Shown here one piece after another: positions 52,890-61,098 of a DNA stretch of 64,000 nucleotides. Source of the DNA: Phosphoribacter sp964647395 (lineage in GTDB: Bacteria; Actinomycetota; Actinomycetes; Actinomycetales; Dermatophilaceae); the NCBI GenBank assembly GCA_964647395.1, contig CAZYHR010000001.1, forward strand, positions 33,927 through 97,926, in the 5' to 3' direction. The notes below the pieces were generated by a model that worked only from the letters and a program-made list of their open reading frames with translations, was not told the origin of the DNA and did not search any database. Both the position numbers and the translations under genes were made by a program. The stretch's first letter is position 1, and each line of letters opens with the position of its first letter.

Positions 52890-53743
52890 CTAGTGGCGGC
52901 GGCTCGGCCGGCCGGGGTGCTGGGACTGCGGCTCCAGGCTGCCCCCGAACCGGGTGAGCAGCAGGGCTCCGACCAGGACTGCCACGAAGCCCGCAGCAGC
53001 CATCGGTTCGCGGCCCTCGACGGTGCGGTCGCCGCCGAGCAGGATGCCGAGCACGGAGCCGAGCAGGGTCTCGGCCGCCACCATCGTCGCGGTGACCGCG
53101 ATGACCGAATGTCGTTGCAGGGCAAAAGCACCGGCCTGCAGACCGGTGAGTCCGGCGATGCCCGCGGCGTAGCCGAGCGGGTCCCGGACGACCTGTTCCG
53201 GGGCCAGCGAGTGGATGCCGTGCACGGCGACGGCCAGCAACGCCCGAACGCCACTCCGGCGAGCACCGCGAGCAGCACCCCGTGGCCGCCGCGGGCACCG
53301 AGCAGCAGGACGGTCCCGGCCAGCGCCGCGACGACGAGGGGGACCCACCCGACCAGGCCCGGCATCAGCTGGGCCGCCGCCGGCCGGGCCGACAGGGCCA
53401 GCGCGGCCAGCCCGGCGACCACCAGGCCGATCGCAGCCAGCTCGGAGCGGGTCAGCCGGGCGCCGAGGAACCACCCGCCCAGGACCGCGGTGACGGCCAG
53501 GCTCGACGCCCGGCCCGACTGGACCAGGAAGACCGGCAGGTCGCGCAACGCGACCGCTGCGCAGCCGAAACCGGCCGCGATGAGCAGCAACGCGGCCAGA
53601 TAGAGCGGCTGCCGCAGCAGCCGCCCGAGCAGGCCCGCCGAGGCTGCCCCGGTCGCCCGGTGCTGGCGGCGCACCGCGAGCGCCTGCAGCACGACGGCCG
53701 AGCCGTTGCAGACGGCGGCGAGCAGCACGAGGGCCAGACTCAC
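52890..53743 (-). pseudogene. DMT/EamA-like membrane protein with frameshift
   Basis: Reading from GTG 53743, VSLALVLLAAVCNGSAVVLQ to VLLAVLAGVAFG is one hydrophobic multi-helix segment. The match continues in another frame as ALLAVAVHGIHSLAPEQVVR to the stop at 52890. The shift lies at a GGG run (53243-53245, C on plus strand); adding one G restores a 284-aa protein with about ten helices. It resembles DMT-type small-molecule transporters. The GTG overlaps the methyltransferase stop by 4 nt, which supports it as the last gene of the glycosylation cluster. Natural mutation or sequencing error cannot be told apart here. Confidence 0.75.
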
Positions 53744-54459
53744 CCGGGGGCCTCCCGATGCCGAGCGACGACGAGTTGGTGTGGGTGCAGCCGGTGCCGG
53801 TCGAGGGCGACGACCTCGGTCCGCAGCCCCTCGGCGTGCAGCCACCCGAGCAGCTGTGCGGTGGGTACGAAGGTCAACCGGTCGCCCGGACCGGACGCCG
53901 CCCGGTCCTGGTCGGTGATCCCGAGCACGGCGACGGCGAGCGTCTCCTGCAGCCGATTCCAACGGACCTTCCAACCCGGGCGGTCGGCCATCTCCTTGAC
54001 GAGCAGATGGCCGTGCGGCGCCAGTTGGGCCACGCAGTCCTGCAGGAGTCGGCGCTGCGCATCGGCCGGCAGGAGGTAGAGGACGTCGAGGATGACCACG
54101 GCGTCCCACGGCCCGGCGGGCACTGCGCCGGAGGCCGCCACCTCGAAGCGCAACCGGTCTCCGGCACCGGCTGCGGCGCGCTGTGCCGCCGCGATCTTGG
54201 TGGCGTCGATGTCGCTGCCGCGCACGCTGCGCCGGGGGCCGGCGAGGGCGGCATACGCCGCGAACAGGCCGTGACCGCAGCCGATCTCGAGGATGCGTCC
54301 CTCGGCCGGCAGGTAGGCCGCCACCGCCGGGAAGGGTGCCGACAGCCACCGCACCCGCACATGCAGCCGCTCGGCCGGCCCCTGGGCGTCGTAGAGGCGC
54401 AGGGCGGCGCGACCGGCCCGGTCGGGTCGGCGCCGCGAGCTCGCCCGGTCAACCGCCAC
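53740..54459 (-). CDS. Class I SAM-dependent methyltransferase
   Basis: A 239-aa methyltransferase. Motif I is ILEIGCGHGLFAAYAAL (about residues 56-72), an acidic residue follows in VRGSDIDATKI, and post-I DAVVILDVLYLLPADAQ fits motif II. It has no membrane helix. It overlaps YdjC-like deacetylase by 11 nt and the DMT-like gene by 4 nt, so it probably acts on the same lipid or glycan as the cluster, but the substrate is unknown. Confidence 0.82.
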   Translation of the reverse strand: MAVDRASSRRRPDRAGRAALRLYDAQGPAERLHVRVRWLSAPFPAVAAYLPAEGRILEIGCGHGLFAAYAALAGPRRSVRGSDIDATKIAAAQRAAAGAGDRLRFEVAASGAVPAGPWDAVVILDVLYLLPADAQRRLLQDCVAQLAPHGHLLVKEMADRPGWKVRWNRLQETLAVAVLGITDQDRAASGPGDRLTFVPTAQLLGWLHAEGLRTEVVALDRHRLHPHQLVVARHREAPG

Positions 54460-55330
54460 GACGCACCTGCCCGGCCCGGGGCGCGAGGTCGGCCCATGAC
54501 ACGAGTCGATAGCCGTGGTCGGCGACCGCTTGGCGGGTCGCCGGGGCGCAGGCGGCGTCGAGTTCCTCCTGCCACCGGTAGCCCCAGTCGAAGCGGGCCA
54601 GCTCGGCCCGGGACCGCTCGTCGCCGACGAGTGCCGGGTGCAGGTTGATCTCCGCCGGTCGTCCCGACCCGCCGCGACGGCGGGCCAGCGCTCGCAGGGA
54701 CCGCCGGATCGCCGGCTCGGTCATCGCCCCGGCCTCGTCCAGTCCGGCGTAGTCGCAGGTGGCCAGGCCGGCGGCGGCGATCCGGCGGGCCAGCGCGGCG
54801 CTGAGCAGATTGACCCCCGCCGGCATCGGGCCGATGCGGTGCGCCCGGGGCAGCCGGACCAGGCCGATGCCGCGGGCCCGCGCCAGGTCGACGACGATGC
54901 GGCCGACCATCGGCCACAGGTGCACATGCTGGTGTGCGTCCAGGTGCGACACCGGCACGCCCACCCCGGCCACCCGCTCCAGCTGGGCGGTCAACTCGCG
55001 CCGCACGTCGTTCGGGTCGACGGCACCGGCCGCACACCGGGCCAGCAGCACCCGATAGGTCAGCGGGAAGCGACCCCGTCGGTCGACCAGGCTGGGCACC
55101 TCCCGGGCCGACAGCACCGGGGGATCCTCCCCGACCAGGGCCAGGTGGGCGCCCAGGGCCAGGGAGGGCGTGGCGCGGAGCATGGCTGCGGCGTCGTCGA
55201 ACTCGCGACCCACGGCAAGCAGCGACGTCGAGGTGACCACGCCGGCGAGGTGGGCTCGGCGGATGCCGGCGTTGACGCCCCGGGTCAGTCCGAGGTCGTC
55301 GGCGTTGACGACGAGGGGGGCGGCGGTCAC
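54449..55330 (-). CDS. YdjC/ChbG-like carbohydrate deacetylase
   Basis: A 293-aa YdjC-family enzyme. Motifs VVNADDLGLTRGVN (metal-binding Asp-Asp), ALGAHLALVGEDPP (His) and SHLDAHQHVHLWP (HxxxHxH-type) mark the metal site; AEINLHPALVGDE near the C-terminus completes it. Relatives remove N-acetyl groups from sugars; HpnK-type members act on lipid-linked glycans. The position between a GT2 and a methyltransferase favours a lipid- or cell-wall-linked sugar. It overlaps the GT2 gene by 4 nt. Confidence 0.86.
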   Translation of the reverse strand: MTAAPLVVNADDLGLTRGVNAGIRRAHLAGVVTSTSLLAVGREFDDAAAMLRATPSLALGAHLALVGEDPPVLSAREVPSLVDRRGRFPLTYRVLLARCAAGAVDPNDVRRELTAQLERVAGVGVPVSHLDAHQHVHLWPMVGRIVVDLARARGIGLVRLPRAHRIGPMPAGVNLLSAALARRIAAAGLATCDYAGLDEAGAMTEPAIRRSLRALARRRGGSGRPAEINLHPALVGDERSRAELARFDWGYRWQEELDAACAPATRQAVADHGYRLVSWADLAPRAGQVRRGG

Positions 55331-56073
55331 TTGCGCACCGGCTGGACGGCCAGCAGTTCACGGCGCAGCTGGCTCAGCTCGCGCAGGATCTTGAGGATCA
55401 CCGCCGGTGAGGACAGCGTCGACTCGCCGCGGGTCCGGGGGAAGTAGTCGACGCCGATCTGGGCCAGGTAGAAGCCCGAGCGGCTGGCCCGGACCGCGAG
55501 CTCGGCGTCGACGAACGACCCCTCGCTGACCAGGGTGATCTGGTCGAGGACGCGCCGGCGGACCAGCTTGAAGGCGAAGTTGACGTCGCGAATGTGCACG
55601 TGGAACAGCAGCGTGATGAGCCAGTTGTAGACCCACGAGTAGATGAGCCGTCGGGGGCCCTCGCCGGTGCGGTCGTGTCGGTAGGCGCAGATGAGGTCGG
55701 CCTGGTAGGCGCGCATGACCCGGATCGCCCGGCTCAGCTCGACCAGCTCGAAGGGCAGGTCGGCGTCGGTGTAGAGGACCAGGTCGCCGGTGCACTCGGC
55801 GAACCCGGTCTTGATGGACCCGCCGAGCTTGCGGTTGACCGGGTGGTGGACGACCCGGATGTGCGGGTCGGCCGCCGCGCGCGCGTCGGCCAGTTGCGGC
55901 GTCGCGTCGGTGGAGGCGTCGTCGACGACGAGCAGTTCGTAGTCGTCGATCTCGCCGGCGGCGACCAGGTCCTGGCAGGCCGCGACGGCGGCGTCGAGGC
56001 ACCGGTCCAGGTATTGCTCCTCGTTCCACATCGGGAAGAAGATCGACAGCTTGCCGAAGGACTGCTCGTTCAT
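55327..56073 (-). CDS. Family 2 glycosyltransferase (dolichol-phosphate-mannose synthase type)
   Basis: A 248-aa GT2 enzyme. SIFFPMWNEEQYLDRCLDAA opens the fold, LLVVDDASTDATPQLADARA contains the DD motif, and LVLYTDADLPFELVELSRAI has the DxD nucleotide-sugar site. HIRDVNFAFKLVRRRVLDQ and GSFVDAELAVRASRSGF follow as in polyprenyl-phosphate sugar transferases. There are no C-terminal helices, so it is a soluble or peripheral form. ATG 56073 overlaps the GT-C stop by 4 nt. It likely makes the polyprenyl-phosphate sugar donor used by the GT-C protein. Confidence 0.9.
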   Translation of the reverse strand: MNEQSFGKLSIFFPMWNEEQYLDRCLDAAVAACQDLVAAGEIDDYELLVVDDASTDATPQLADARAAADPHIRVVHHPVNRKLGGSIKTGFAECTGDLVLYTDADLPFELVELSRAIRVMRAYQADLICAYRHDRTGEGPRRLIYSWVYNWLITLLFHVHIRDVNFAFKLVRRRVLDQITLVSEGSFVDAELAVRASRSGFYLAQIGVDYFPRTRGESTLSSPAVILKILRELSQLRRELLAVQPVRK

Positions 56074-57251
56074 GACACCTCGTATCCCCAGCCGACGAAG
56101 AAGGTGGCGGCAACCAGGCCGGCGGCCAGCCCGGTCAGCACGAGCGGCACGACGCGCCGACCGGCCGGCCGCTCGGCCAGCAGCGCGGCGGCCGCGGCGA
56201 AGGCGGGGAACGCCAACATCAGGTAGCGCCCACAGCCCATGAAGTCCTTGGTGCCCAGGATCGGCACCCCGACGACGATGAGGGTGTAGGCGGCATACCC
56301 CCAGCCGAACCGACGCAGGATCGGCACGAGCAGCGCGATGACGACGACGGCGCACAGTGCCTGCGGCAGCACGAGGTAGACGTCGGGGGTGCGCCAGCGC
56401 GCGACCGTGCCGAAGAAGGCGAGCTTGAGCCAGGTCCGCGGGCCGGCCGGCTGGTCCCAGCCGGGCGCGGACTGCACCGCGATCCACGCGAGCGGGTCGC
56501 CGAACGTCCGCCACAGGTAGAAGCACCAGCCGCCCAGGCCGAGCAGCGACAGGGTGACCCCGAGGTGGTTCGGGCGCAGCAGGCGCAACTGCGCGGCGAG
56601 CTCGCGCAGCGGCAGCAGCCCGCCGCCGCCGCCGCGCCGGGCCTGGGCCTCGACCTCGAGCAGGCGCACGACGAGCCCGACGACCACCGCGATGCCGACC
56701 GGCCGGCCGGCCGTGGCGACGGCGGCGACCAGCCCGCCCAGCACGTAGTGCCGCCGGTCGACGAGCAGGAACGCCCCGATGGCGCAGCACAGGAACATCC
56801 CGTCGGCGTAGATCGTGCCGTACAGGTAGTAGGAGTAGGGGTAGAGGCCGAGCAGGGCCACGGCCAGCCAGGCCGTGCCGGCGGGCAGCCGCCGGTGCAC
56901 CCAGCGCCCGAAGCCGACCAGGGCGCCGAGCCCGAACAGCCAGGCCAGCAGTTGCCCGGCGACCTGGGGGTCGGCGACCAGCACGGTGGCGGCGCGGACG
57001 GCCAGCGGGAAGGCCGGGAAGAACGCGACCGAGGACTGCCGGCCGGGCACGTAGGAGTAGCCGTGCGTGGCGATGTCGAGCTGCCACCCGGAGTCGTAGC
57101 GGAACCAGGCGTCCAGCCACTCCGGGCCCACCGGCGGTGGCGGGGCCGCCAACGGCTCTCCCAGGCGGGCGCCGACGGTGACCACCGCCGTCAACCCGAC
57201 CACGACCAGCACGTATGCCGCGCTCAGCCCGGCGATCGCCCGAGGACGCAT
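56070..57251 (-). CDS. GT-C (PIG-V/mannosyltransferase-like) membrane protein
   Basis: A 393-aa protein with about ten transmembrane helices. The first extracellular loop has WLDAWFRYDSGWQLDIATHG and SYVPGRQSSVAFFPAFPLAV, resembling the PIG-V family region around WDxxWY; the acidic Asp in YDSGW is the likely catalytic residue. Later helices include TKDFMGCGRYLMLAF. Such enzymes use polyprenyl-phosphate sugars made by a GT2 like the next gene. It is the first gene of the cluster. Confidence 0.82.
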   Translation of the reverse strand: MRPRAIAGLSAAYVLVVVGLTAVVTVGARLGEPLAAPPPPVGPEWLDAWFRYDSGWQLDIATHGYSYVPGRQSSVAFFPAFPLAVRAATVLVADPQVAGQLLAWLFGLGALVGFGRWVHRRLPAGTAWLAVALLGLYPYSYYLYGTIYADGMFLCCAIGAFLLVDRRHYVLGGLVAAVATAGRPVGIAVVVGLVVRLLEVEAQARRGGGGGLLPLRELAAQLRLLRPNHLGVTLSLLGLGGWCFYLWRTFGDPLAWIAVQSAPGWDQPAGPRTWLKLAFFGTVARWRTPDVYLVLPQALCAVVVIALLVPILRRFGWGYAAYTLIVVGVPILGTKDFMGCGRYLMLAFPAFAAAAALLAERPAGRRVVPLVLTGLAAGLVAATFFVGWGYEVS

Positions 57252-57372
57252 CGAGGCCCGGCTCAGCGAGGCTGGGGGGGACGCACGACGGCCATGGGGC
57301 CAGTATGGCGAGCGGACCGACGCCTGTCCCGGTGACCCCCTGGACCCACCCCGCCCCCACCCGTGGGGAAGA

Positions 57373-57777
57373 TCACTCCGGCACCAGGCCGCCGATGTCG
57401 TCCGGGTCGACCGCGTGGGCGCGCAGCACCGCCAGGGGGACGATCTCCAGCGCGCGTTCGTGGGTGGCGGCCAGCACGACGGGTGCGGCGACCCCTGCGT
57501 CGTAGGCCTGCAGCCACCGCAGGGCCACGACGCACCAGGAGTCCCCGGGCCGGAGCCCGGGGAAGCGCAACTCGGGCCGCGGGGTGGACAGGTCGTTGCC
57601 GACCGAGCGCTGGTGCTCGAGGAACTCCGCGGTGACCACCGCGCAGATCGTGTGGCTGCCGCGGTCCTCCGGTCCGGTCGAGCAGCAGCCGTCCCGGTAG
57701 AAGCCGGTCATCGGTTCGGTGCCGCAGACCTGCAGTGGCCGGCCCAGGACGTTGCGCTCGTCGACGAGGTCACCCAC
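57373..57777 (-). CDS. DUF2237 family protein
   Basis: A 134-aa protein matching DUF2237 along its length: NVLGRPLQVCGTEPMTGFYR, DGCCSTGPEDRGSHTICAVV, EFLEHQRSVGNDLSTPRPEL and FPGLRPGDSWCVVALRWLQA. The conserved Cys and His residues could bind metal. Function unknown. Start GTG 57777 (MGDLVDERNVLGRP). Confidence 0.9.
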   Translation of the reverse strand: MGDLVDERNVLGRPLQVCGTEPMTGFYRDGCCSTGPEDRGSHTICAVVTAEFLEHQRSVGNDLSTPRPELRFPGLRPGDSWCVVALRWLQAYDAGVAAPVVLAATHERALEIVPLAVLRAHAVDPDDIGGLVPE

Positions 57778-57831
57778 GACCCCATCGTGCCAGGTCGCGG
57801 CGGCATCCCGGGTGGTCCGGCCCCGGCGCGC

Positions 57832-58380
57832 TCAGCCCTGCTGCCGCCGAACCGCCGCCAGCAACTGCTCGACGAGAGTGTCCAGCTCATCGGCCCGCCG
57901 CTCGTTGGGGGTGAGCTGGGCGCCGTCGAACTCGGTGAAGCCCGACATGGACACCTGCTGGCGCACGCCCACCATCGAGAAGTTCGCGACGATCTGGCGC
58001 CAGTGCTCGACGGCCCGAACGCCGCTCTCGGCACCGTAGGAGACGAAACCGACGGCCTTGCCCTGCCACTCCGGGCCCAGCACGTCGAAGGCGTTCTTGA
58101 ACGCGCCGGGCACGCTGTGGTTGTACTCCGCGGTGACGAAGAGGTAGCCGTCGCAGGAGTCGACGGCCTGGCTCCACCGGGTCACCCGCTGGTCGTCGTA
58201 GCGCTTCTCGGCCGCGCCGGGCACCTGGGCGGCGGTGAGCAGCGGCACGTCGAAGCTCTTGAGGTCGAGCAGTTCGAAGGCGGCGTCCTCGCGTGCCGCG
58301 AGCTGTTCGTGCACCCACCGCCCGACGCTCTCGCCCTTGCGGCCCTGCCGGATGGATCCGATGACGATGCCGATCTTCAT
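57832..58380 (-). CDS. NADPH-dependent FMN reductase
   Basis: A 182-aa flavodoxin-fold reductase. MKIGIVIGSIRQGRKGESVG contains the FMN-phosphate-binding GSxRxGR loop, and LFVTAEYNHSVPGAFKNAFD contains the EYNHSxPGxLKNAxD signature. It reduces FMN or quinones with NADPH. ATG 58380 has GAGGGA upstream. It is divergent from marR with an operator-like dyad between, so MarR-type control by oxidants or electrophiles is likely. Confidence 0.92.
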   Translation of the reverse strand: MKIGIVIGSIRQGRKGESVGRWVHEQLAAREDAAFELLDLKSFDVPLLTAAQVPGAAEKRYDDQRVTRWSQAVDSCDGYLFVTAEYNHSVPGAFKNAFDVLGPEWQGKAVGFVSYGAESGVRAVEHWRQIVANFSMVGVRQQVSMSGFTEFDGAQLTPNERRADELDTLVEQLLAAVRRQQG

Positions 58381-58443
58381 GTCCCTCACTCACTTCCCCC
58401 ACGCACTCGTGGTTGCGGTCTGTCCTGCACGCTATCCTGCGCG

Positions 58444-58477
58444 GTTCCGTTGAAACGGCAACTAGTCGGGGTAGGCT
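58444..58477 (+). promoter_or_regulatory. marR promoter with overlapping dyad operator
   Basis: TTGAAA (58450-58455), a 16-nt spacer and TAGGCT (58472-58477) end 6 nt before ATG 58484, so the transcript should be leaderless. The -35 lies inside CCGTTGAAACGG, a perfect 5-bp dyad with a GA centre. On the other strand TAGCGT, near 58430, may serve the reductase. A repressor at this dyad would block both promoters. Confidence 0.55.
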
Positions 58478-58483
58478 CCGGGC

Positions 58484-59005
58484 ATGAGCATCTCGGGGGG
58501 TGCGGGGGGCGCCGTCGTGCGATGGCTCAGCACCGAGGAGCGCGCCGCCTGGCTGGCCACGGTGGCGCTGATGACCCGCCTGCCCGCGGCGTTGGACGCC
58601 GATCTCGAGGAGTGGGCCGGGCTGAGCTTCTTCGAATACCTGGTCCTGGCCATCCTGGCCGAGCAGCCGGACCGCACCCTGCGGATGAGCGTCATCGCGC
58701 GGAGCATCTCCTCCTCCCCGTCCCGGTTGTCGCACACCGCCACCCGGTTGGAGAAGCGTGGCCTGATGACCCGCACCCAACTGCCCGGCAGTGGCCGGCG
58801 GGTCGACGCGACCCTCACCGACGCCGGCCGCGACCTCGTGGTGGCCGTCGCTCCGCGGCATGTCCAGACCGTGCGGCGGCTGCTCATCGACGCGATCAGC
58901 CCAGCGGACCTCGCGACGCTGCACGAGATCGGCGCCAAGGTCCTGCAGCAGATCGATCCCACCGACGATCTGCTTCGCCCGTCGGCGTGGGGGGACGCCG
59001 AATAG
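58484..59005 (+). CDS. MarR family transcriptional regulator
   Basis: A 173-aa MarR-type winged-helix protein. WAGLSFFEYLVLAILAEQPD, the recognition region SVIARSISSSPSRLSHTATR and wing GLMTRTQLPGSGRRVDATLT are complete. One-component sensors of this family release DNA on binding phenolics, quinones or on cysteine oxidation; no cysteine is visible here, so ligand binding is more likely. The stop codon lies in a duplicated 25-bp segment. It is divergent from the FMN reductase and upstream of the glutathionyl-hydroquinone-reductase-like gene, both plausible targets. Confidence 0.9.
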   Translation: MSISGGAGGAVVRWLSTEERAAWLATVALMTRLPAALDADLEEWAGLSFFEYLVLAILAEQPDRTLRMSVIARSISSSPSRLSHTATRLEKRGLMTRTQLPGSGRRVDATLTDAGRDLVVAVAPRHVQTVRRLLIDAISPADLATLHEIGAKVLQQIDPTDDLLRPSAWGDAE

Positions 59006-59033
59006 GCTGGCGTGGGGGGACGCCGAATAGGCT
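58984..59033 (+). repeat. 25-bp perfect tandem duplication over the marR stop
   Basis: Two identical 25-bp units (58984-59008 and 59009-59033), each ending in TAGGCT, the -10 hexamer used elsewhere in the window. The duplication copies the marR stop codon region and a potential promoter element for the next gene. Confidence 0.95.
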
Positions 59034-59066
59034 CGCGCGAGCGTGTCGATCGGTGCGGCCGAGGGA

Positions 59067-59165
59067 GCGTTGGACGAGGAGCGTTGGACGAGGAGCGTTG
59101 GACGAGGAGCGTTGGACGAGGAGCGATGGACGAGCGAGCGATGGACGAGCGAGCGATGGACGAGC
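59067..59165 (+). repeat. Stacked 14-bp and 15-bp tandem repeats at a gene start
   Basis: Four 14-bp units (GCGTTGGACGAGGA, 59067-59122) are followed by two and a half 15-bp units (GCGATGGACGAGCGA, 59123-59165). Each unit carries a potential start codon: TTG at 59070, 59084, 59098, 59112 and ATG at 59126, 59141, 59156. The 14-bp units also contain AGGAG. Confidence 0.95.
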
Positions 59166-60199
59166 ACGACCAGGGCGGTGCCTACGTCAGCGCCGGCGAG
59201 GAATACGACCGGGACACGCGGTACATCTCCACCCGGATCACGGCCGACGGGCGGGACGGCTACCCGGTCGAGGCCGGCCGCTATCGCCTCGTCGTGTCCC
59301 GGGCCTGCCCCTGGGCCAACCGCGCGATGATCGTGCGCCGCCTCTACGGCCTGGAAGACGTGCTGTCCATGGGGATGGCCGGGCCCACCCACGACGCCCG
59401 GTCGTGGACCTTCGACCTGGATCCCGGCGAGGTGGACCCGGTGCTCGGCATCCACTTCCTCAAGGACGCCTACGAGCGGCGCCAGCCGGGCTACCCGCTT
59501 GGCATCACGGTGCCGGCGATCGTCGACGTCGCCACCGGCGCGGTGGTGACCAACGACTTCGCCCAGCTCACCCTCGACCTGGGCAGCGAGTGGCGGCAGT
59601 TCCACCGGCCCGGCGCCCCGGACCTCTATCCGCAGGCGCTGCGCGGCGAGCTCGACGAGCTGATGACGTTCGTCTACACCGAGGTCAACAACGGGGTCTA
59701 CCGGTGCGGGTTCGCGGGGTCTCAGCAGGCCTATGACGCGGCATACCAACGGCTCTGGTCGGCGCTCGACGTGCTCGAGGAGCGGCTGTCGACCCGGCGC
59801 TATCTCATGGGATCGACGCTCACCGAGGCGGACGTGCGCCTCTATCCGACCCTGGTGCGCTTCGACGAGGTCTACTTCGCGCACTTCAAGTGCAACCGGC
59901 AGCCGCTGGCGACCATGCCGAACCTGTGGAACTACACGGTCGACCTGTTCCAGACGCCCGGCTTCGGGGACACCAACGACTTCGTCCAGATCAAACAGCA
60001 CTATTACGTCGTGCACACCGACATCAACCCCACCCAGATCGTCCCGCTCGGGCCGCGGCACGAGGCGTGGCTCGCGCCGCACGACCGGGACCGCTTCGAG
60101 ACCGACACGTGGGGGCCCGGCGGCACGGCTCCGTCGCCGCCGCTGGCCGCCGAGGTGGTCGACCCGGCGCACACGCCGTTGCGCGTGACCGGACGCTGA
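59126..60199 (+). CDS. Glutathionyl-hydroquinone reductase-like (Xi-class GST fold)
   Basis: A 357-aa protein from the first ATG. The thioredoxin-like domain has the redox motif CPWANR in VVSRACPWANRAMIVRRLYG (about residues 60-79), the CPWA motif of ECM4/YqjG-type enzymes. The helical C-terminal domain has YTEVNNGVYRCGFAGSQQAY, YLMGSTLTEADVRLYPTLVR and FDEVYFAHFKCNRQPL, all family-typical. Actinobacteria lack glutathione, so mycothiol is the expected thiol. It likely reduces thiol-hydroquinone adducts. In-frame starts at 59126, 59141 and 59156 lie in the repeat; the last gives a conventional N-terminus. Confidence 0.88.
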   Translation: MDERAMDERAMDEHDQGGAYVSAGEEYDRDTRYISTRITADGRDGYPVEAGRYRLVVSRACPWANRAMIVRRLYGLEDVLSMGMAGPTHDARSWTFDLDPGEVDPVLGIHFLKDAYERRQPGYPLGITVPAIVDVATGAVVTNDFAQLTLDLGSEWRQFHRPGAPDLYPQALRGELDELMTFVYTEVNNGVYRCGFAGSQQAYDAAYQRLWSALDVLEERLSTRRYLMGSTLTEADVRLYPTLVRFDEVYFAHFKCNRQPLATMPNLWNYTVDLFQTPGFGDTNDFVQIKQHYYVVHTDINPTQIVPLGPRHEAWLAPHDRDRFETDTWGPGGTAPSPPLAAEVVDPAHTPLRVTGR

Positions 60200-60216
60200 C
60201 GGCGGGGGGCGCTCGC

Positions 60217-61098
60217 GTGGACCGGCACGCGGCCGACGATCTGCCGAGGTCCTGGGCCCTGGACAGCCTGACCGACGCCCAACGCGGGCTGCTCGACCGG
60301 TGGCTGCCGGGGGCGCGGATCCTGCGGGACCACGGCTGGGGCCTGGTGGCCACGACCGTGCTCGAGGCGGAGCACGACGGCCGGCGGCTCATCGTCAAGG
60401 CCGGCGGACCCGACGACCACCACATCGCGCGCGAGATCACCGGGCACCTGCGCTGGACCACACCGTGGACCCGGGTCGGCCGCGCGCCCGTCCTGCTGCA
60501 CCATGACGCGGCGGCGAAACTGCTCGTCACCCGCTACCTCGAGGGCAGCCTCGCCCAGGGGACCACGGCTGAGCTCGACCCGCAGGTCCATCGCCAGGCC
60601 GGTGGGCTGTTGGCCCTGCTGCACCACCAGTCCGGGGTCGAGGACGCGGGGTGGGAGCGTGCGCAGCAGGCCAGGGCGCTGAGCTGGCTCGACCGGCCGC
60701 ACCGCATCGACCCCGCCACCGCGCAGCGGCTGCGCGCGATCGTGCGGGCCTGGCCGACGCCGACGGTGCGGCTCGTGCCGACCCATGGCGACTGGCAGCC
60801 GCGCAACTGGCTCGTGCACGACGGCCAGGTGCGGGTCATCGACCTCGGGCGAGCCGCCCTGCGGCCGGCCTGGACCGACCTGGCGCGGCTCTCGGCGCAG
60901 CAGTGGCTCGTCGAGCCCCGTCTCGAGGCTGCCTGCCTGGACGGCTACGGCAGCGACCCGCGCGAGCCGGATGCATGGCAGCGCAACAGGATTCGTGAGG
61001 CGATCGGCACGGCAGTGTGGGCCCGCCAGGTCGGCGACGAGCCGTTCGAGCAACAGGGCCACCGGATGATCGCCCAAGCCCTGGCCGATCAGCCCTGA
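60217..61098 (+). CDS. Phosphotransferase of the APH/choline kinase fold
   Basis: A 293-aa kinase-like protein starting at GTG 60217. RRLIVKAGGPDDHHIAREIT gives the ATP-binding Lys, PTHGDWQPRNWLVHDGQVRV contains the Brenner motif HGDxxxxN, and VIDLGRAALRPAWTDLARLS the DFG-like metal site (DLG). Relatives phosphorylate small hydroxyl compounds or antibiotics; the substrate is unknown. It is 17 nt after the GST-like gene and convergent with the cupin gene (10-nt overlap). Confidence 0.82.
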   Translation: MDRHAADDLPRSWALDSLTDAQRGLLDRWLPGARILRDHGWGLVATTVLEAEHDGRRLIVKAGGPDDHHIAREITGHLRWTTPWTRVGRAPVLLHHDAAAKLLVTRYLEGSLAQGTTAELDPQVHRQAGGLLALLHHQSGVEDAGWERAQQARALSWLDRPHRIDPATAQRLRAIVRAWPTPTVRLVPTHGDWQPRNWLVHDGQVRVIDLGRAALRPAWTDLARLSAQQWLVEPRLEAACLDGYGSDPREPDAWQRNRIREAIGTAVWARQVGDEPFEQQGHRMIAQALADQP

